DNA of 64,000 bases from Micromonospora antibiotica (GTDB taxonomy: Bacteria; Actinomycetota; Actinomycetes; Mycobacteriales; Micromonosporaceae). The position numbers and the translations under genes are program-made. Positions 54,538 through 62,243 of this stretch are shown piece after piece; position 1 is the first letter of the stretch; every line of letters starts with the position of its first letter. The DNA is taken from NCBI RefSeq assembly GCF_017599305.1, contig NZ_JAGFWR010000006.1, forward strand, positions 265,932-329,931, written 5' to 3'. Below the pieces are notes generated by a model. That model ran no database searches and had not been told where the DNA came from. It saw nothing but the letters and a program-made list of their open reading frames with translations.

Positions 54538-55994
54538 CCACCCGCGCGCACAGCCTCGTCGACGACCTGACCAGTTCCACCGCCGCCGCGGTCATCGAAC
54601 AGGGCGCGGTCACCACGCACGCACAGCTGCTGTCGCAGGCCCGCGAGGTTGCCGTCCAGCTGCGCCGACGCGGGGCCGAACCCGGGGCGATCGTGCCCAT
54701 CCAGGCGGCACCGAGCACGACCGCCCTCGTCCAGATCGTGGCCATCCTGATGACCGGAGCCGCCTTCGCTCCGATCGATCTCCGCGTGCCGCCCCGCACC
54801 GCCGCCAGGATCGCCCGTCTGTGCGGTGCCGACTTCATCCTCGGGGCCGCCGGCGCGACGACCGACGGCGTCGCCTGGCTCGGCCCTGGGGACGTGGCCG
54901 ACGAGCCGGGCACCCACCGCCTCATCCCCACCGTCCCGCGGGACACCGTGTACGTGATTTTCACGTCGGGCACCAGCGGCGAGCCGAAGGGAGTCGTCGT
55001 ACCCGAGTCAGCCGTGGCGGCCTACCTCGGCTGGTCGATGCGCGAGTACGACTGCACCCGAGGATGGGGGGCGCCGCTGTTCACCTCGTTGGGCTTCGAC
55101 CTGACGATCACCAGCCTGCTCGGACCGCTCCTGAACGGCAGACGAGTGGAGGTCCTCGATCCGTTGCGTTGGCCGCTGCACGTCGCCAACGACCCGGGTC
55201 TCCTCCAGGGTGCCAGTTTCGTGAAGATGACGCCGAGCCAGGTCACCATGCTGTGTGAGCTGCTGGAGGCGCGTGGGGCCCGGTGCCCGATACCGATCCT
55301 GGTCGTCGGAGGTGAGGCCCTGTACGGGCGCAGTGTCGCCCGCTGGCGCGACAGCCTCCCCGACACCCTGGTGGTCAACGAGTACGGCCCTTCCGAGGCG
55401 ACCGTGGGCTGCTGCCGCTACACGGTGCCGGCCGACTGCACCAGTCACGAGATTCCCATCGGAACTGCTCCGTCGGGCGTCGAGTTGAGTATCGAGGGAC
55501 CGCCTCCCCGGGCCGGACACGAGCTCTCCGAGGGCGAGCTGGTGATCGCCGGGGTGCAGGTCGCGACGGGTTACCTCACCGCCGCGGACCCGGACGACGC
55601 CCCGGCTGGCCGCGGGCAGTTGCGACCGTTCCCCAGTTCCGCCGGCAAGCGCAGCTACCGCAGCGGAGACCGCGTGCGACGCGACCACGACGGGACCTAC
55701 ACCTACGTCGGCCGGCTGGGACGGGAGGCGAAGGTCGCCGGCTTCCGGATCAACCTGGCCGCTCTCGAGTCGTGCCTCAACGCCTTTCCGGGGGTGGTGA
55801 GCGCCGCCGTCCGGGTGGACGAGGTGCACGGTCTCCGCGCGGCCGTGGTGGCTCGGGACGACGGAACGACCCAGGACGACCTTCTCGCGCACCTGCGCGA
55901 GACATTTCCGTCCTATGCGCTGCCGCATTCCATTCGCATCAGCACACAGATCAACATCACAGAACGTGGAAAGTCGAGCGTGTCATGGGAATAG
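54534..55994 (+). CDS. Stand-alone adenylation enzyme, predicted Asn-activating
   Basis: A 486-residue adenylation domain with A3 FTSGTSGEPKG (near 142), A4 GFDLTITSLL, A5 NEYGPSE (near 282), A7 YRSGD and A10 TERGKSS with the catalytic Lys. Aligned by hand to PheA, the pocket reads D-L-T-K-V-G-E-V-G-K, which is the known Asn group (close to DLTKLGEVGK); Asp is the nearest alternative. There is no carrier domain, so it must load one of the free carriers in trans. GTG 54534 overlaps the upstream hydroxylase stop, and its end overlaps the next hydroxylase by 10 bp, tying Asn activation to oxidation. Confidence 0.9.
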   Translation: MTTRAHSLVDDLTSSTAAAVIEQGAVTTHAQLLSQAREVAVQLRRRGAEPGAIVPIQAAPSTTALVQIVAILMTGAAFAPIDLRVPPRTAARIARLCGADFILGAAGATTDGVAWLGPGDVADEPGTHRLIPTVPRDTVYVIFTSGTSGEPKGVVVPESAVAAYLGWSMREYDCTRGWGAPLFTSLGFDLTITSLLGPLLNGRRVEVLDPLRWPLHVANDPGLLQGASFVKMTPSQVTMLCELLEARGARCPIPILVVGGEALYGRSVARWRDSLPDTLVVNEYGPSEATVGCCRYTVPADCTSHEIPIGTAPSGVELSIEGPPPRAGHELSEGELVIAGVQVATGYLTAADPDDAPAGRGQLRPFPSSAGKRSYRSGDRVRRDHDGTYTYVGRLGREAKVAGFRINLAALESCLNAFPGVVSAAVRVDEVHGLRAAVVARDDGTTQDDLLAHLRETFPSYALPHSIRISTQINITERGKSSVSWE

Positions 55995-56914
55995 CGGGAG
56001 AGATGTCGGCCACCCCGATCACACCATCCGACATGGACAGCGACCTGACCGCCGGGCTGAGTGAGGAGCAGTCCCGGTATGTCGACGAGCGGTTGATGTC
56101 AGCGGGCCGGGTCCTGTTTCGAGGATTTCCCCTCGCGACCACGGCCGACTTCGCGAAGGCGGTCCGGACACTGGGCGGCGACCCATTGCCCTACACGGAA
56201 CGCTCCACGCCGCGGAAGCAACTCGAGTCGGGGATCTACACGTCGACCGAGTACACCCGGGAGGAGGAGATCTTCTTCCACAACGAGAACTCCTACCAGG
56301 CGACCTGGCCGGGCCGGCTCTTCTTCTTCTGCCAACGGCCGCCCGCTTCGGGTGGGGCGACGCCGCTGGCCGACGTGCGTCAGGTCACCGCCTCGCTCGA
56401 CGTCGGGGTCGTCGAGGAGTTTCGCCGGCGCGGCTGGCGGCACATCCGGAACTACCATCCGCAGATCGGCCTGCCGTGGAGCGAGGTGTTCGGCACCACG
56501 AGCCGCGAGGCCGTGGATCTCTACTGCGGAAAAAGCGGCATACAGACGCACTGGAGCAACGAGGGGACTCTCCGCACCGTCGCCGACCGGGTGGCCCTTC
56601 ACCGCCATCCAGGAAACGGCGAAGAACTATGGTTCAACCACATAGCCTTCTTTCACTGGACGACGCTTCCCGAGCGTGTCAGCGGAGTCCTCGATCAGCT
56701 TTTCGGCCGGGACGGCCTTCCCAACAACACCGTCTACGGCGACGGGGCGGAAATCCCCGCGGAGGTATGCGCCCACATCCGCGAGAAATATCGTGAGGCG
56801 GCGACCCGGTTCGACTACCAGCAAGGCGACCTGCTGATGATCGACAACATGCTGACGGCCCACGGACGCGAACCGTACGAGGGGGAGCGACAGATCGCGG
56901 TGGCGATGACCTGA
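55985..56914 (+). CDS. TauD/SyrP-like Fe(II)/2-oxoglutarate hydroxylase 2
   Basis: A 309-residue enzyme, the same length as hydroxylase 1 but more typical of SyrP: YTERSTPRKQL for substrate contacts, FFHNENSYQATWP with the HxE (His99/Glu101), GGATPLADVR and the distal His293 in LTAHGREPY. It probably hydroxylates Asp/Asn or another residue held on a carrier. It overlaps the Asn adenylation gene by 10 bp. The start could also be ATG 56003, six residues later, which is next to GCGGGAG. The carbamoyltransferase that follows could use the new hydroxyl. Confidence 0.9.
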   Translation: MGIAGEMSATPITPSDMDSDLTAGLSEEQSRYVDERLMSAGRVLFRGFPLATTADFAKAVRTLGGDPLPYTERSTPRKQLESGIYTSTEYTREEEIFFHNENSYQATWPGRLFFFCQRPPASGGATPLADVRQVTASLDVGVVEEFRRRGWRHIRNYHPQIGLPWSEVFGTTSREAVDLYCGKSGIQTHWSNEGTLRTVADRVALHRHPGNGEELWFNHIAFFHWTTLPERVSGVLDQLFGRDGLPNNTVYGDGAEIPAEVCAHIREKYREAATRFDYQQGDLLMIDNMLTAHGREPYEGERQIAVAMT

Positions 56915-56999
56915 CGCCGACGAAACCTCTGCTCAAGGCTCATCGAGTGTGAAGAAACCGATGTGAACCCGCGGTGTCGACGAAGAGGAGCTGCAAATC

Positions 57000-58763
57000 G
57001 TGCGATATGTCCTGGGAATCAGTGGGCTGGGCCAGAGCCAGCCATACATGCGGCAGTCGTTTCCGGGTCTGGGCGAGCGCGTATATCGGCTCGCCCAGGG
57101 CGCGGACTCGGCAGCGGCTCTCGTCACCGAGGACGGCATCGTGGCCGCCGCGGCCGAGGAGCGTTTCGTGCGGCGCAAGGGCACCGGAGAGTTCCCCCGG
57201 GCCGCGATCGAGTATGTGCTAGGCGCGGCTGGCATCTCTCCGCGTGACGTGAGCGCGGTCGCACACAACTTCGACTTCGGCCGGTATCAGACGTACTTCG
57301 AGTCCGAAGGCGCGATCGGGGAATACCAGAACGTGTACGCGCCCGAGGTCATACAGCGCGATCTGTTCGCGGCGTTTCCCAGGGACCTCTGGAGCGATGA
57401 CCTGAAGGTCATCCCGATATTGCACCACCAGGCCCACGCCGCCAGCGCGTTGCACTGTTCCGGCTTCGGCTCCGCCGATGTCCTGGTCGCCGACGGGATC
57501 GGCGAGTTCGAGAGCACGTCGCTGTACACCGGCGGATCGCAGGGACTGCGGTTGCGTGGCCAGGTGGGCGGACTGCACTCCATCGGACTCGTCTACGGGC
57601 TGGTCACCATGCATCTGGGTTTCTGGATGAACTTCGACGAGTACAAGGTCATGGGACTGGCACCCTACGGGGACCGGCGGCGACTCCGTTCGGCGTTCGA
57701 CGCCCTTGTCGTCCGCCAGCACGACGGCCGTTACACCACGCCGCTGACATACCTGAACGAAACACCGCAGGAGCGCGCTACATACCAGAGGTCACGGGAA
57801 CATCTCGCCTCGGTCCTCGGCCCGCCCCGGGAACCGGATGCGAGCATCGAGCAGCATCACCTCGACATCGCCGCGGCGCTGCAGGCCGTGACCGAGGAAA
57901 CCATCGTCGGCTTCCTGGCGGCACACCAGGATGAGCAGTCCAGCGAGAACCTGTGCCTGGCCGGCGGCGTGGCCCTGAACTGCGTTGTCAACCAGGCCAT
58001 TCGCAAGAGTGGGATGTACCGTCGGCAGTTCGTCCAGCCAGCGGCCGGCGACGACGGAACGGCGCTGGGTGCGGCGCTGACGGTGATCGAGGAAGGCACC
58101 GAGGCGCCCGGCAGGCGGATTCGCCCACGCATCGGGCCACCCTATCTCGGTCCGGCTTTCACCTCCGAGCGTATCCAGGCCACGCTGGAGCGCACCGACC
58201 TGCGATGGCGGCGGTGCGAACCCGACGACCTCGTCGGTGAAGCCGCCGCGCTTCTCAATGACGGAAAGGTCGTCGCGCTCTTCCAGGGCCGGATGGAGTA
58301 CGGCCCGCGCGCGCTGGGCAACCGCAGCATCCTCGCCGATCCACGAACCGTCGAGATGAGGGACCGGATCAACTCGATGGTCAAGCAACGGGAGGAGTTC
58401 CGGCCGCTCGCGCCGGCGGTCCTGCACGAGTACGCGGAGCAGTGCTTCGAAATCGACGACCCCGACGAGTACCTGTGGATGATCGAGACAGTCGATGTTC
58501 GTGAGGCGTGGCGGCCGAGACTCGGGGCGGTGACGCACGTCGACGGCACTGCCCGGATCCAGGTGGTGCGACGCGAGGACAACGAGCTCTACTGGCGGTT
58601 GATCGATGCCTTCCGGGCGATCACCGACATCCCGATCCTGCTCAATACCTCGTTCAACTCGCGCGGGGAGCCGATCGTCTGCTCACCCGAGGACGCGGTG
58701 GCGACGTTCTCCCGGATAGACATCGACGCGATGGTCATGGGAGACGTTCTGGTGTTGCGGTAG
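57000..58763 (+). CDS. NodU/CmcH-family O-carbamoyltransferase
   Basis: A 587-residue enzyme with the two domains of the family. The N-terminal Kae1-like domain has the metal-binding HHQAHAASAL and VADGIGEFEST. The C-terminal YrdC-like part has GRMEYGPRALGNRSILADPR, a near-invariant signature for carbamoyl phosphate and ATP binding, then NTSFNSRGEPIVCSPEDA. Such enzymes move a carbamoyl group to a hydroxyl, as in TobZ, NovN and CmcH. Start GTG 57000 follows GAGGAG. It stands 85 bp after hydroxylase 2, consistent with carbamoylation of a hydroxyl made there (inference). Confidence 0.94.
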   Translation: MRYVLGISGLGQSQPYMRQSFPGLGERVYRLAQGADSAAALVTEDGIVAAAAEERFVRRKGTGEFPRAAIEYVLGAAGISPRDVSAVAHNFDFGRYQTYFESEGAIGEYQNVYAPEVIQRDLFAAFPRDLWSDDLKVIPILHHQAHAASALHCSGFGSADVLVADGIGEFESTSLYTGGSQGLRLRGQVGGLHSIGLVYGLVTMHLGFWMNFDEYKVMGLAPYGDRRRLRSAFDALVVRQHDGRYTTPLTYLNETPQERATYQRSREHLASVLGPPREPDASIEQHHLDIAAALQAVTEETIVGFLAAHQDEQSSENLCLAGGVALNCVVNQAIRKSGMYRRQFVQPAAGDDGTALGAALTVIEEGTEAPGRRIRPRIGPPYLGPAFTSERIQATLERTDLRWRRCEPDDLVGEAAALLNDGKVVALFQGRMEYGPRALGNRSILADPRTVEMRDRINSMVKQREEFRPLAPAVLHEYAEQCFEIDDPDEYLWMIETVDVREAWRPRLGAVTHVDGTARIQVVRREDNELYWRLIDAFRAITDIPILLNTSFNSRGEPIVCSPEDAVATFSRIDIDAMVMGDVLVLR

Positions 58764-58826
58764 GAGAGCCGGCGGATCCGTGGATCCCCGCGGCCAGGGC
58801 ACACTCTCGGACCTCAGGAGGCAGCC

Positions 58827-59069
58827 GTGCGAACCATCGATGAAACCCAAGAGCTGATCGGAAGCATCTGGGTCGAGCTTCTCGGCCTCGACGCGCCGCC
58901 TGACCGCTCGGCGCACTTCTTCACTGTCGGCGGCGACTCGATCCTGTGCGTGCGCTTCGTCGCCATCGCGCGCACACGGGGTGTCGAACTCACCATCCGC
59001 GACGTACTGGAAGACGACGAGCTCAAGTCCCTCGCGGCCCGAGCACGTCCGACGGGGGAGCGATCGTGA
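58827..59069 (+). CDS. Free-standing carrier protein (PCP)
   Basis: An 80-residue carrier domain. FFTVGGDSILCVRFV holds the phosphopantetheine Ser at residue 38 in a standard GGDS motif. GTG 58827 follows AGGAGG. Its stop overlaps the GTG of the next condensation gene (59066), so the two are translated together and probably work as a pair. It is the third discrete carrier of the cluster. Confidence 0.9.
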   Translation: MRTIDETQELIGSIWVELLGLDAPPDRSAHFFTVGGDSILCVRFVAIARTRGVELTIRDVLEDDELKSLAARARPTGERS

Positions 59070-60532
59070 ACGGTCGGGGCCGCGACACCACCTCCGAGTC
59101 TGTCCGTGCGACGCTCTACGCGACAGCCGGGGCCAGCGAGGCATTCGAGGTTCCGGACGACCGATGGGCGCGGATACCCGCGCTGGGCCTGGTCTCGCCC
59201 GAGGATCGTCGACGGCTGCCGGTCAATGCCGTGGATGCCTTCCCGATGAGCGAGCAACAGGCCGCGATGGCCACCCGGATGCTCATGGCCGCTGCTCTCC
59301 GAGACCGCGGTGCCCTCGGTGTACCGGCCTATCACAACGTCGCGACCTCGCGTCTGACCGTACCCCGGGTGGAGCCTGCGGCTTTCGAGGCGGCCGGGCT
59401 CGGCCTGGTGCGGGAGCACGAGATGTTCCGCTCAATGCTGGATTTGGACCACTACTCACGCCCGATGCAGATCGTACTGGAGCACGTCGACCGGCCATTG
59501 GTGACGGTGCGCGACCTGCGGGGACTTCCCGATGCCGAACAGCAACACCGGTTGGCCGAGTTCGCTGACGCCGAGAACACGCGGACCATCGACCTGACAG
59601 ATCCGCCCCTCGTCACGATCACGGTCCACCTCCTGAGCGAGACGGCGATCACCCTGACCCTGACCGAGCCGCACGCGATCGCTGACGGGTGGAGCACCCA
59701 CCTGAACCTGGTGGAATTCCTGGACCGCTACGTCGCGGAGCTCACCGGGCGGCCACCCGAGCGGCCGGCATCATCTGACGCGGACGGCTCGCCCCGCTTC
59801 AGACTTCGCGAGCACAGCGCCCAGCAGCTCTTCCAGTCGCTCACCGTCGCCGACGCACAGTGGTGGAGCCGGTACCTTTCCGGGCTGGAACCGCGGTCGA
59901 GTGCCGGGTCCACTCGTGACGGCCACACCTGGCATGACTCGGTGGAGATCGCGGGCCAGGAGAATCGGATGCTGAGTCGACTCGCGGCCAGTTCCTCCGG
60001 GTTGAAGGCTGTGCTTCTCGCCATCCACCTCGAGGCGCTGGCACGACTGGGTGGCGAGCGGAGCATCCTCACCGGCATCCCTGTCAATACCCGACTTGCG
60101 GTACCGAACGGCGTGGACGCCCGGGGGATGTTCCTCAACGTCGTCCCGCTGCGAATCGACGTCCCGGCACCGGGCAGGGAGGCCGTCGCCCGGGCCCATC
60201 GGGAGCTGATGCAGGTCACCATGCGGGGCCGGACTCCGCTGGCCCAGTTGGCCCGCACCGTCGGCCGGGCAGTGGTTCCCACTTCCCTGTTTGGTTTCAA
60301 CAGCTTCCACAGCATCGCCGGTGTCGCACAGAGGCTCGGCCTGGACACGCTGGAGGCGTTCGACGACTGGTCCCACACGGACTTCCCGTTCGAGGCCAGC
60401 TTCAACCGAAGCGAAGAGGTAGGTGAGCACATCCGCGTTCTGCTCTATTCCGAGGGCTCTCCGCATACGCGCGCCGACGCGACCGCGGCGTACCGCGACG
60501 CCGTTGCGCGGTTCGCCCGGCTTGAGGGATGA
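59066..60532 (+). CDS. Stand-alone NRPS condensation protein, PHxxxDG variant
   Basis: A 488-residue condensation domain. At the catalytic motif it reads EPHAIADGWS: the second His (residue 203), Asp and Gly are kept and the first His is Pro. Other C-domain features are present (AFPMSEQQAAM at the start, VREHEMFRSML, and NVVPLRIDV in the latch region). The first His is not essential for folding in all C domains, so it is probably active. The first 65 residues are an extension before the C core. It ends one base before the convergent LmbU-type gene. Confidence 0.83.
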   Translation: MNGRGRDTTSESVRATLYATAGASEAFEVPDDRWARIPALGLVSPEDRRRLPVNAVDAFPMSEQQAAMATRMLMAAALRDRGALGVPAYHNVATSRLTVPRVEPAAFEAAGLGLVREHEMFRSMLDLDHYSRPMQIVLEHVDRPLVTVRDLRGLPDAEQQHRLAEFADAENTRTIDLTDPPLVTITVHLLSETAITLTLTEPHAIADGWSTHLNLVEFLDRYVAELTGRPPERPASSDADGSPRFRLREHSAQQLFQSLTVADAQWWSRYLSGLEPRSSAGSTRDGHTWHDSVEIAGQENRMLSRLAASSSGLKAVLLAIHLEALARLGGERSILTGIPVNTRLAVPNGVDARGMFLNVVPLRIDVPAPGREAVARAHRELMQVTMRGRTPLAQLARTVGRAVVPTSLFGFNSFHSIAGVAQRLGLDTLEAFDDWSHTDFPFEASFNRSEEVGEHIRVLLYSEGSPHTRADATAAYRDAVARFARLEG

Positions 60533-60533
60533 G

Positions 60534-61271
60534 TCAGCTGACTCCGACGGCTCGCGTCGCCGGGTTCGGTTCCCGCGAAGCGAATGCCAGGGCCGCGCGA
60601 GCGGCCTGCTCGAGCATCTGTTGCGCCCAGGTGCCGACGGAGAGCTGGGACTTGCTGGCCGCCTCCGTGATCATGGCAAGCTGATCGTCGGTGACGTCCA
60701 GGTGCAGTTTCGAGGCCATGGCGGTGTCACCGATGCCGGCGTCTTCACGCCCGGCGTGCGCGTGGGTGGTCACCCCGGCCGCGACACCTCGGTCAGCCAG
60801 GTCCTCGCCGCGCGTGGAGAGGCTGGCGCGCACCTCGCGCCGCAGGTCGTTCCTCGACCAGCTGAACACCTCCGCCTTCCGAAGCCAGTAGTCCTGCTCC
60901 GGCTCGGGGAGACCGGCGACCGCGGCGTGATGCTCGAAGCTCAACCCCGCCCTCCGCCTCGGGTGCGCGAACTTCCTGGCGACCCACGCATAATTGCGTA
61001 GCGTCTTGTAGTCGAGCGAAGTCTGCTCGACAGCACTGCGGTAACGCCCGGTGAAGCGGGTTTCGCCGTAGATCAGCCAGTCGCCCAGGCACCATGCCGA
61101 GTTGCTCGCGGCCTCGGCCAACCTCTGGCCGATTCCCAGCCAGTTGTCAAAGGGTATCCCGCTGTCGAGGCGCAGTCCTGGTGGCGGCAGAACGGCGACG
61201 CCGGCCGTGACAGCGTCCGCGGGCAGGGGCGGGAACTGAGATGACACTGGCCCTCCTGACTTAGCTCTCAT
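60534..61271 (-). CDS. LmbU-family transcriptional regulator
   Basis: A 245-residue protein with the LmbU core: FDNWLGIGQRLAEAASNSAW, CLGDWLIYGETRF, DYKTLRNYAWVARKF, LSFEHHAAVAGL and a C-terminal SWSRNDLRREVR. LmbU from the lincomycin cluster is a direct DNA-binding activator with similar helices. Start ATG 61271 overlaps the stop of the upstream transthyretin-like gene (ATGA), so they are coupled. It is the second regulator type in the cluster besides the SARP. The last 70 residues are a poorly conserved helical extension. Confidence 0.87.
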   Translation of the reverse strand: MRAKSGGPVSSQFPPLPADAVTAGVAVLPPPGLRLDSGIPFDNWLGIGQRLAEAASNSAWCLGDWLIYGETRFTGRYRSAVEQTSLDYKTLRNYAWVARKFAHPRRRAGLSFEHHAAVAGLPEPEQDYWLRKAEVFSWSRNDLRREVRASLSTRGEDLADRGVAAGVTTHAHAGREDAGIGDTAMASKLHLDVTDDQLAMITEAASKSQLSVGTWAQQMLEQAARAALAFASREPNPATRAVGVS

Positions 61272-61603
61272 TGCCCAGCCTCGCTGAATATGATGCAGTT
61301 AGCGGGACTCACCAGCAGCGTGATCTGATAGACCTGGCCCGGGTTGGCCGTGAAGCACACCCCGATCGACGAATTTTTGGGCGCGTACCCGAGCGTGCTG
61401 AAGTATTCACCAAGATCGAATTCAAGCCGGTATGCTCCATGCGGCAGTGAAAGTTCCCGCATGCTCAGGACCTGCCCGCTTTCGTCTGCTCGCCCAGTCC
61501 ATCGCCGCACGAATTCACCATCGAACTCTCGACTGAGGGTGACCGCGAGTCCGGCGGCCGGCCTCCCGTAGATGCCGTCGACGACCCGGACAGAGACGCT
61601 CAT
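61268..61603 (-). CDS. Transthyretin-like protein, catalytic residues of HIU hydrolase lost
   Basis: A 111-residue protein with the transthyretin/5-hydroxyisourate hydrolase fold. VRVVDGIYGRPAAGLAVTL, GAYRLEFDLGEYF and YQITLLVSP align with HVLD..GRPA..V.L, Y.L.F...YF and YHVPLLLSP of the enzyme. The His of HVLD is replaced (VRVVD), the His of YHVPLLLSP is absent, and the final YRGS is missing. It should therefore not hydrolyse 5-hydroxyisourate. ATG 61603 follows GGAGGG. It is translationally coupled to the LmbU-type regulator, which suggests a binding or structural role, perhaps as a ligand-sensing partner. Confidence 0.78.
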   Translation of the reverse strand: MSVSVRVVDGIYGRPAAGLAVTLSREFDGEFVRRWTGRADESGQVLSMRELSLPHGAYRLEFDLGEYFSTLGYAPKNSSIGVCFTANPGQVYQITLLVSPANCIIFSEAGQ

Positions 61604-61793
61604 GACGAGACTCGACCCTCCTGATGATCATGAATCAAGAGCCGACCCTCTCGGGCATCTGGCTCACACATCCGACCATGGAAGACGCCGGTCCTCCGTC
61701 GCTCTCACGGCGCTCTCACCGGACCCCTCCCGGGTCAGCACACAGACACCGCGCCGGTAGTGGCGTGAGAGCGACATTCGACAACGTGGTCGC
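61604..61793. other. Intergenic region upstream of the transthyretin-like gene
   Basis: About 190 bp with no protein-like frame. It should hold the promoter of the two-gene minus-strand unit. An AT-rich stretch TGATGATCATGAATCA (61621-61636) contains the near-palindrome TGATGATCATGA and could be an operator. Confidence 0.35.
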
Positions 61794-62108
61794 ATGCTCA
61801 ACCACCCACAGTTGTCCGTGGTGATCCCCACCTACAACCAGGCACCATCGTTGCGTAAGACGCTCACGTCGCGCACCGAGGAGCGCGACCCGCCGCCGCT
61901 CGAGGTCGCGAATCAGCCGAAAACACAGAGCAGGTCGCGGAGGAGTTCAGTGACCGCCAGCTTCGACCGCGTCGTGATCACGTCCCGCTCGTCGCGGCTG
62001 TGGCCGCAGTGGGGCGAGTTCATCCGAGCCGAGGCATCGCGGATCGGCGTCAGCGTCCGCTGCACCCCCGCCCTCCACGGCGAACCCGGCACAACCGTTT
62101 CGCCGTAG
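61794..62108 (+). pseudogene. Glycosyltransferase family 2 N-terminal fragment
   Basis: The frame begins with LSVVIPTYNQAPSLRKTL, the unmistakable first strand and helix of GT-A family 2 glycosyltransferases. The match is lost after about 22 residues, and the rest (about 80 residues) is unlike any transferase. The DxD and acceptor regions are absent. It is a remnant of a lost glycosyltransferase gene rather than a working enzyme. Confidence 0.6.
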
Positions 62109-62154
62109 TACGTCCCGCTCCCCGGCACAGCTCCCTCTGACGATGGTCGCGGTG

Positions 62155-62170
62155 CATGACGGGCGTCATG
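62155..62170. promoter_or_regulatory. Inverted repeat upstream of the aminomutase gene
   Basis: CATGAC-GGGC-GTCATG, a perfect 6+6 repeat with four bases between, 74 bp before the ATG at 62244. Such a site could bind a dimeric regulator. It does not resemble the reported LmbU target. Confidence 0.4.
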
Positions 62171-62243
62171 ACCGGCACTCTCCTTGGAAACCCCCGAACG
62201 GGCCCTGACACCACTTCGGCGCGGCAGGCACGAAAGGCTGACA

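Noticed and set aside
61268..61603. Functional 5-hydroxyisourate hydrolase
   Set aside because: Both catalytic His and the C-terminal YRGS are missing and no other purine-degradation gene is near.
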